Source of the DNA: Trichomonas vaginalis G3
Lineage: Eukaryota > Parabasalia > Trichomonadida > Trichomonadidae
Assembly: GCF_026262505.1 (NCBI RefSeq)
Contig: NC_067208.1
Location: forward strand, 17,369,962 to 17,433,961
DNA: 64,000 bases
Direction: 5' to 3'
Shown here: one piece after another, positions 58,278-64,000 of the stretch
Position numbering within the stretch: the first letter of the stretch is position 1
Layout: each line of letters starts with the position of its first letter
The notes under the pieces: model-generated
Database searches by the model: none
Told to the model about the DNA's origin: nothing
Seen by the model: the letters and a program-made list of their open reading frames with translations, nothing else
Translations under genes and position numbers: made by a program

Positions 58278-60692
58278 TGTAATAAACAGAAATTCATCAA
58301 AAGTGACAGCTCTCAATTTTTTGACATTTGTAAATTCTAAATTGAATGAGAAAAATGAAATAATACTAAGCATAATACAATATTCTAGATTTAATTATAA
58401 TTAGGAAAAAGTTAGTTTTGAGAGTACTTTTCATAGGCATATAGAATGAAATCTTCTGAAAAATAATATCACATAAACTCATATTATTTTCTAATATATA
58501 ACTATTTTATATAAAAATCAAATTCAATGATCTTAAAAGCGAAGGATAAACCTCAAAATTTACGAATATAATGAGTGGGAATATAATGCTTATCTATCAT
58601 AAAACCATATGAAATATCAATTTTTGCTTTACGCCTAATTTTTGACGACAATTAGCAAAAAATGTTAAATGTTAACACTCAGTCCATTTGAATATGAAAA
58701 ATAAAATTGACTTTGATTAAATGTTTTTATTTATCATGCAATTCTTCTTGCGACCAAAGATTTGAATAAAATTTCAAAAAATAAGATAGCTTAAAAAATA
58801 ATATACGGTAGTGTTTACTAATAGATGAATAGTATATAAATTCTATTAAAATGGATTTGATCCAAAAAAATATATAAAATTTGATCATAAATAAAATCGT
58901 TTTAAATTACTTCTTCATTTAAATTATAACAATTATTTTTGATTTTTATTTATCATCCACATTCAAATTTGAATCTTATCACAAAAGAAGGACCACTTTT
59001 ATGACTACTGCCAAATCTATAAGCAGAGAATGGCTATTTGAAGCTAAAAGAAGAATAGAAGAAGGTGAATCTTACAAAAGTGTGGGAAAGGAAGTTGAAT
59101 TGGAAAATGGTAAAATTAAATTGAATGTTGCCGAAATACAATAAGAAGAGCATTTCAACTTCAAGAAATCGAATTACCAAAAGTTAGTCGCGGCAGAAAA
59201 CCAAATCCACCAACATTTGAGCAAAAACAATTAATTAATTCTTGTGTTTCACAATATAAAGGATGAATTTCAAAAACTTATTTATTGATTAAAAGGTTTC
59301 AAAATATTGCTCAAAATCCCGATTGTGAGAAAGAAAAAGAAGAAATTGCAAAAGAATTTGAAAAATAGAAGATTTGACAAAAGATCAAATTTTTGACAAT
59401 TTACAAAAAATAAAGCATCATCAAGTGGAAAAATTTATGATGGAATCAGGTTTATCTTCAAAAGAGATTACAAACCAGCAGATCCACCTACCAAATATCG
59501 TGCCATATCAAAGAATTTGATATGGCACTGCGATATTCATTACCTTCACGGTAATGTTTCTTTTCCATTTTTTGCCATATTGGATGATATGACACGTAAA
59601 GTTCTCAAAACTAAATTATTGAAAAACAAGTCTTCCAACTCAACAGCGAAGGTTTTAAGAAAACTTTTAGAGGAGTTTATTCCTTACTGCATCTGGACCG
59701 ATAACGGCGGTGAAAACCGCGGTGAATTCGGCCAGGTTATGCAGGAAAACGGAATAGTTTGGAAGCACACCTTGCCGTATATGCCAAGACAGAACGGCAA
59801 GGTGGAGCGCCTGTGGCCAAGCTTAGAAAAGTTTTTGCCAGACGAGTTGGATGATATTCAACAAATCAAGGACTCAGTTCAGCAGTTCATTGAAAAATAC
59901 AACAATACACCACAGTTATCTCTCGATATTAATCCAAAAACGAATAGTAATTACACTCCCAACGAATTATTCGAAGTTTCAAAATTTTGGTACGAGCCAG
60001 AAATGCAAAAATGGGAGTTATATATCAAAGACGAATGGGTCTTAGCAAAATTTGAATAATTACATCATTTTAAATGACTACTAAACAATTTTATTTATGA
60101 TCAAATTTTATATATTTTTTTGGATCAAATCCATTTAATAGAATTTATATACTATTCATCTATTAGTAAACACTACCGTATATTATTTTTTAAGCTATCT
60201 TATTTTTTGAAATTTTATTCAAATCTTTGGTCGCAAGAAGAATTGCATGATAAATAAAAACATTTAATCAAAGTCAATTTTATTTTTCATATTCAAATGG
60301 ACTGAGTGTTAACATTTAACATTTTTTGCTAATTGTCGTCAAAAATTAGGCGTAAAGCAAAAATTGATATTTCATATGGTTTTATGATAGATAAGCATTA
60401 TATTCCCACTCATTATATTCGTAAATTTTGAGGTTTATCCTTCGCTTTTAAGATCATTGAATTTGATTTTTATATAAAATAGTTATATATTAGAAAATAA
60501 TATGAGTTTATGTGATATTATTTTTCAGAAGATTTTGTGTTCTTCTTCAAAATTTTATTTTTTTATTAAAAAGAATCTTTACAAAATATACATTTACTTT
60601 AATTAATATTTAAAAACGTGCTCTATCAAAAGTTCCAAAAATTCAATATTTTAGCTTTTCTGAGGTGTCACTTTTGATGAATTTCTGTTTAC
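58278..60692. mobile_element. element C: integrase-type DNA transposon
   Basis: Inserted in repeat copy 2, as shown by comparison with copy 1. AACACCCA (58270-58277 and 60693-60700) is the likely 8-bp target duplication. Terminal inverted repeats of about 25-30 bp (AAACAGAAATTCATCAAAAG arms) are followed by about 150 bp of unrelated sequence on each side and then a 450-bp inverted repeat (about 58450-58905 and 60085-60534). It carries one broken integrase gene. Confidence 0.8.
59001..60059 (+). pseudogene. DDE (rve-type) transposase of element C
   Basis: ATG at 59001 (MTTAKSISREWLFEAKRRIE); the N-terminal part is broken by frameshifts and stops up to about 59500. The catalytic part 59517-60059 is open: D in MIWHCDIHYL, D in WTDNGGENRGEF, E in MPRQNGKVERLWPS, and a C-terminus ending DEWVLAKFE. 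Related to the element D transposase. The catalytic part is noticeably more GC-rich than the surroundings. Confidence 0.8.
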
Positions 60693-60789
60693 AACACCCA
60701 GAGTAAAAAAATAAACTTAAAAATAAATTAACTCAAAAATTTTTTAATTTCTGTATATACTAAATTTTTCATAAATGATAAAATTAATT

Positions 60790-60826
60790 TAGAGGGCTCT
60801 TTGAGCCCATCTCGCCGCTACGCGGC
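60790..60826. repeat. double-hairpin element with a filled/empty-site comparison
   Basis: GGGCTC-TTT-GAGCCC (60794-60808) and GCCGC-TAC-GCGGC (60814-60826). Repeat copy 1 reads AAATTAATT then TTAGGGTA (56843-56858) with nothing between; copy 2 has these 37 bp between the same flanks. Confidence 0.85.
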
Positions 60827-60877
60827 TTAGGGTAGATCTAACCCGATATCTAACCTCATTTCTAACTTTGTGAATTT

Positions 60878-61018
60878 TCAACAGTAAATATGTTGGCATG
60901 ATTCAGGAATGTCATCGCTGCTGTCTTCAAACTCTTTTATAGATTCATACCATAAACGAGCTTCACGGGAGATGAGAAGTAATGAAACGATAATTAATAA
61001 TTTATTAGTAAAATTCAT
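60878..61018 (-). CDS. 46-residue protein with N-terminal hydrophobic segment
   Basis: Starts MNFTNKLLIIVSLLLISREA and ends CQHIYC. The first 16 residues look like a signal peptide or membrane anchor; the rest is acidic with two Cys. Start context TTTTATATAAAATG is element-like. Too short to classify; could be a small membrane protein of the third Maverick. Confidence 0.5.
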   Translation of the reverse strand: MNFTNKLLIIVSLLLISREARLWYESIKEFEDSSDDIPESCQHIYC

Positions 61019-61050
61019 TTTATATAAAAATAAAATTTATTATTTCATGA

Positions 61051-61083
61051 GGACTCTTTGAGTCCATCTCGCCGCTAAGCGGC
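61051..61083. repeat. double-hairpin element
   Basis: GGACTC-TTT-GAGTCC (61051-61065) and GCCGC-TAA-GCGGC (61071-61083), directly abutting the stop codon of the 76-residue gene. Same family as 60790-60826, with a compensatory A/T to G/C pair in stem 1. Confidence 0.85.
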
Positions 61084-61314
61084 TTAATCTGATTTTTCGA
61101 ATTCTTCTAACTTCTTCTTCCGTTCTGCTATATTATCTTCATATAATTTAATCTTTCTTAATATTCCATCTTTATTTAATGGCTGCTTAATTTTTCTAAA
61201 TTGAACACTACCATCTTTCATTTGATGAACATAAAAACCTTCTGGAATAGTTCCTGATTTAATGTATTCAACTAAAAACTTTTGTTTTGTTGCTTCAGTA
61301 ATTTTAGTACTCAT
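61084..61314 (-). CDS. 76-residue charged protein, unknown
   Basis: Starts MSTKITEATKQKFLVEYIKS; the middle GFYVHQMKDGSVQFRKIKQP is globular-looking and the C-terminal half is a charged helix ending EEFEKSD. The upstream TTAATTTTAAAAATATTTTT stretch resembles the accessory-gene leader of elements A and B. Function unknown. Confidence 0.6.
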   Translation of the reverse strand: MSTKITEATKQKFLVEYIKSGTIPEGFYVHQMKDGSVQFRKIKQPLNKDGILRKIKLYEDNIAERKKKLEEFEKSD

Positions 61315-61369
61315 TTTATTAAAAGTAAAAAATAAAAAATATTTTTAAAATTAACTTTATTTTTTATGA

Positions 61370-61403
61370 GGACTCTCTGAGTCCATCTGAGCCGCTTAGC
61401 GGC
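61370..61403. repeat. double-hairpin element
   Basis: GGACTC-TCT-GAGTCC (61370-61384) and GCCGC-TTA-GCGGC (61391-61403). The TAA of the next gene lies in the loop of the second hairpin. Confidence 0.85.
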
Positions 61404-62143
61404 TTCGTCGTCTTTTCCTTAATTCCTGCGGATCAACTAGGTCGGTTGAAGGTCTATTACTTTCTTTATAGTGTTTATAAAGTTTATAAGCCGCCATATG
61501 ATAAGGATAATTAAACCATAAATACGCTTTACCTAAAGTTTTCAATCGATTATATAAATCATTATTGTTAGGCGTTTCAGGTGGTGCAGGGTATTCGAGA
61601 ACAATCTCTAACCATTTAATTACTTTAAAACTCTTGGTTTCTTTTTTTAGTTTTTAACAGTTTCTTTGCTTTTGCGATTTTAGCTAAAATATATCTTCGA
61701 CCGTAATGGAACCAATTCGAACCTCCTGTTTTAGGGTCAAAAGGTCTTCCATAACCGCCAGGGTCATATGGTGCGACTGCAGTTACTGGCGCTGGTGATG
61801 GTGATGGCGCAGGTGCTGAATTAATCGGCGGTGCCTCAATTGGTGGATATTCTGGCTGTTTCTCCTTTTCTTTAAGTGAATTTAATTTAAACTCTTCGCC
61901 ATTCAACTGACCTTTAAAATCTTTTAGCTGCTTAGATATTTCATTATCTTCACCTAAAAGGTTCTGCGACTGATCAGCGACCCAGTTACCTAATTTCTTT
62001 AACTTTTCAGATTTTAATTTTCTGGCAGCAGCTCCCACAAGCATTCCAGCATTATTTTTTAAAGCTTTTGATACAGCTCCACCAGTTAAACCGTCAATAG
62101 CTTTATAACCTCCATACAAAGCTGATAGTGTTGAAAATACCAT
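61396..62143 (-). pseudogene. Maverick structural protein with Pro/Ala linker, probable frameshift
   Basis: ATG at 62141-62143 (MVFSTLSALYGGYKAIDGLT), directly abutting the previous gene's TAA. A hydrophobic Gly/Ala-rich N-terminus, a coiled coil, a Pro/Ala linker (APAPSPSPAPVTAV) and a Tyr/Arg-rich region follow to 61625. Adjacent and in another frame, 61396-61630 encodes WLEIVLEYPAPPETPNN, NRLKTLGKAYLWFNYPYHMA and a basic tail KRRRRSR-like end. A one-base slip in the A-run near 61645 would join them. Possibly a pVI-like or core-associated virion protein; uncertain. Confidence 0.55.
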
Positions 62144-62344
62144 TTAATGCTTATTAAAATCATTTCTCATAATGATTAACTCATAAAATTTTTCATCGGA
62201 GCTAAACGTTAATGAAACTCTGACTTTTTCACCACTGAACCTCTTTATTAGTTCATTAATTCTATCAATTATATTAGCACACTCACTTACATCATCAATG
62301 ATAGTAATATCATCACAAATTATTTTTACATTTAACGACGTCAT
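62144..62344 (-). CDS. 66-residue protein, unknown
   Basis: Starts MTSLNVKIICDDITIIDDVS and ends MRNDFNKH. A compact acidic alpha/beta-like sequence. Its TAA is immediately followed by the ATG of the next gene with no gap. Upstream start context AATTTGTAATAAATG. No family recognised. Confidence 0.55.
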   Translation of the reverse strand: MTSLNVKIICDDITIIDDVSECANIIDRINELIKRFSGEKVRVSLTFSSDEKFYELIIMRNDFNKH

Positions 62345-62354
62345 TTATTACAAA

Positions 62355-62651
62355 TTAATTTCTTCTATTCTTTAAATAATTAATAAAAGACCTAATACGT
62401 GTGAGTGGTTCGCGGTTCCTTTCCTGTGTCGGGCTTGTTTGAATCGGTGTAGATTTTTTCAGACCTGTTGGAATAAGATCAGCCCCGGCAGTTGAATTAA
62501 TCGGTGTTCTATATAAATTTCTATATAAATATGGTCCCGCTACAGCACCAGCAGCTAATAAAAGACCTACAGGAATTACAATTCTATTATAATTCCGCGG
62601 TTTAGGGTCTTCATCAAAACTAGCCCATGCGCTTTCAGTCGTTGAACTCAT
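62355..62651 (-). CDS. 98-residue single-pass membrane protein
   Basis: Starts MSSTTESAWASFDEDPKPRN; one clear transmembrane segment at about 26-44 (VIPVGLLLAAGAVAGPYLY) followed by a basic C-terminal region (LTRIRSFINYLKNRRN). Could be an internal membrane or virion-envelope protein of the third Maverick, since many Polinton-like viruses encode small TM proteins near the capsid genes. Confidence 0.6.
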   Translation of the reverse strand: MSSTTESAWASFDEDPKPRNYNRIVIPVGLLLAAGAVAGPYLYRNLYRTPINSTAGADLIPTGLKKSTPIQTSPTQERNREPLTRIRSFINYLKNRRN

Positions 62652-62668
62652 TTATATATAATTAAATT

Positions 62669-63559
62669 TTAATAAGCGATTAATATGAGTTCGATAATAA
62701 TACTATCTTTTCTGTCATCAGGAAGGACAATATCTTTTAGGCTCGATGGTTCAACTAATTTTATATTAAATTTATTAACATAATTAGTTATTGAATAATG
62801 CTTCGGCGGAGAATATAAACAGTTTGATAAACATAAAATAGAATCTTCAGCGAATTCACTTATACTTGATTTAATGATTGCCGCTTCTCTGGACCAAACA
62901 CCATTAAATGAAATTGATGTTAATAAATAATCATCATTTTTAATGGAAATTGATTTTGGTAAGTACTCCAGGAGGTCATTTAATGTTATCTGTTCTGCTC
63001 CGAACTGAGCAAATCGATAAAAGCATTCATCATTATTAATTCCTGTAATCTCTTGAAAATTTTTATTCGTGTATATATTTTCAATCTCATCACCGACAGC
63101 ACCATCTTTTAAATCAAATATGAAACCAGCTTTTGAATTTGAATTAACACGAAATTCTATTGAATTAGTTTCAAAACTATAAAACATATCAACTTCATTA
63201 GGTTGAGGATATCCGGCACCTTTTAACTGTTCAATAAGAACCGATTTAATCTTTTTATTAAATGCTGTCATATCATCTCCTGTGTCTAAATCTATATAAA
63301 TCTGTAAATCATATTGATGATTATCTCTTATTATTCCAAAGTTATATAATTCAATGGTTCGTCCTGCAGGAATGGTTTTTATCTGTCTTATTTCAATTGC
63401 TTTTTCACCAGTGTTATAATCAACCCAGTGTTTAGGGTATTCATAAATGTATTCACCATTGATTATTTTAAACGGTTGTGAAAATATGTGCTCATAATAG
63501 ATTTTAATACTTTTATCATTAAGACTGGGAACGGTATTAACAAAATTTCTGACTTGCAT
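62669..63559 (-). CDS. penton-like minor capsid candidate, 296 residues
   Basis: Intact; starts MQVRNFVNTVPSLNDKSIKI. Strand-rich, with YEYPKHWVDYNTGEKAIEIR, a central insertion and a C-terminus IVLPDDRKDSIIIELILIAY related to the 279-residue protein at 56915-57754. Divergent from the packaging ATPase with a 16-bp gap. The two paralogues may form different vertex proteins; inferred from strand pattern and position. Confidence 0.65.
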   Translation of the reverse strand: MQVRNFVNTVPSLNDKSIKIYYEHIFSQPFKIINGEYIYEYPKHWVDYNTGEKAIEIRQIKTIPAGRTIELYNFGIIRDNHQYDLQIYIDLDTGDDMTAFNKKIKSVLIEQLKGAGYPQPNEVDMFYSFETNSIEFRVNSNSKAGFIFDLKDGAVGDEIENIYTNKNFQEITGINNDECFYRFAQFGAEQITLNDLLEYLPKSISIKNDDYLLTSISFNGVWSREAAIIKSSISEFAEDSILCLSNCLYSPPKHYSITNYVNKFNIKLVEPSSLKDIVLPDDRKDSIIIELILIAY

Positions 63560-63575
63560 TTTTAATTATAATAAA

Positions 63576-64000
63576 ATGAAACATTTATTTGAAGAAGTAG
63601 ATGAAAAAATGAATGAAAAATCTGATAAACTCAATAGTTCATTAATTCTTCCCTTCAGTAAGGATTATCAGTTCTGTTCAAACGGTGTGTATTTCTATTG
63701 CGGAAAAATGGGTTCGGGAAAGACTTTTAATTTAATACGTCATATTTTAATTACTGAACGGTTAGGCTCTGAACACGCTAAAGGCGTGTTGAGCTCCGAA
63801 GGAGCGAATTCATATTATGACCAAATCATTATATCAGCAACTTCAGATTCAATGGATTCAACAGCGAAGACGTTTATGAGTAAAGTTCAGGCATCAGTAA
63901 TTAAAGTTCCAGATAGCGAATTAATTTCTTTTCTTCAACGTTATATAAGAAGAAAGAAGAAATATTATGCAATAGTTGAATTTATACAATCAGGAATGCA
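63576..64000 (+). CDS. ATP: packaging ATPase of the third Maverick (partial)
   Basis: Starts MKHLFEEVDEKMNEKSDKLN and runs off the right edge after about 141 codons. Walker A is GKMGSGKT near residue 48. Shortly after it, a Gly/Ser-rich insertion (GSEHAKGVLSSEGAN) coincides with a double hairpin at 63772-63805. Same role as the ATPase of A (DNA packaging), but diverged. Confidence 0.85.
   Translation, partial: MKHLFEEVDEKMNEKSDKLNSSLILPFSKDYQFCSNGVYFYCGKMGSGKTFNLIRHILITERLGSEHAKGVLSSEGANSYYDQIIISATSDSMDSTAKTFMSKVQASVIKVPDSELISFLQRYIRRKKKYYAIVEFIQSGM
63772..63805. repeat. double-hairpin element inside the ATPase gene
   Basis: AACACGC-TAAAG-GCGTGTT (63772-63790) and GCTCC-GAA-GGAGC (63793-63805). 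The reading frame continues across it. Confidence 0.7.

Overview
The window looks like nuclear DNA of a trichomonad (Parabasalia, Trichomonas/Tritrichomonas type). Three things support this. The DNA is very AT-rich and the genes are intronless. The membrane-protein gene at 599-1120 has a textbook trichomonad initiator (TCACTTTT, positions 1134-1141) about 19 nt before its ATG. The host genes are also typical: a giant BEACH protein and a decayed ankyrin-repeat gene with HGANIN-type repeats. The species cannot be fixed from sequence alone.

Most of the window is mobile DNA. Element A (1384-21221, target duplication ATCCTT) and element B (21905-41639, target duplication CCTCTA) are two closely related full-length Mavericks (Polintons). 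Each carries terminal inverted repeats, a retroviral-type integrase (INT), a protein-primed family B DNA polymerase (POLB), a packaging ATPase, a double-jelly-roll-type major capsid protein (MCP), small amphipathic capsid-associated proteins, a phage-like tail fibre/collar protein and KilA-N genes. Element B also has a primase-SF3 helicase, of which A keeps only the 3' end. Both copies are decaying, but by different lesions: A has intact INT, POLB and ATPase, while B has intact INT but broken POLB, ATPase and MCP. B has inserted into a host ORF whose two halves (41640-42114 and 21762-21904) join in frame across the target duplication. Relative to A, 12.3 kb of B is inverted between 11-bp inverted repeats, and the helicase/KilA cassette lies in the other orientation.

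From 42115 to 52748 lies host sequence: a dead ankyrin-repeat gene and a 2529-residue BEACH/WD40 protein. From 52749 to 55233 is a 2.5-kb integrase-type transposon remnant (element D) carrying a tandem array of long perfect hairpins. A GC-rich hairpin cluster follows (55444-55766). It abuts a fragment of a third, divergent Maverick (about 55827 to beyond 64000), which is interrupted by another integrase-type transposon (element C, 58278-60692) and runs off the window inside its packaging ATPase.

The most unusual signals are the hairpins. One is a two-copy array of four long palindromes (22-27 bp stems) with compensatory changes between copies. Another is a dispersed family of tiny double-hairpin inserts (about 27-37 bp; two adjacent stems of 3-7 bp with 3-nt loops) found at gene ends and in frame inside Maverick genes, with one clean filled/empty-site comparison. 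Other notable signals are modular exchange of the fibre head, an HNH-like module inside POLB, a short ORF carried in the TIRs, and a tRNA-like insertion with an 11-bp direct repeat inside one TIR.
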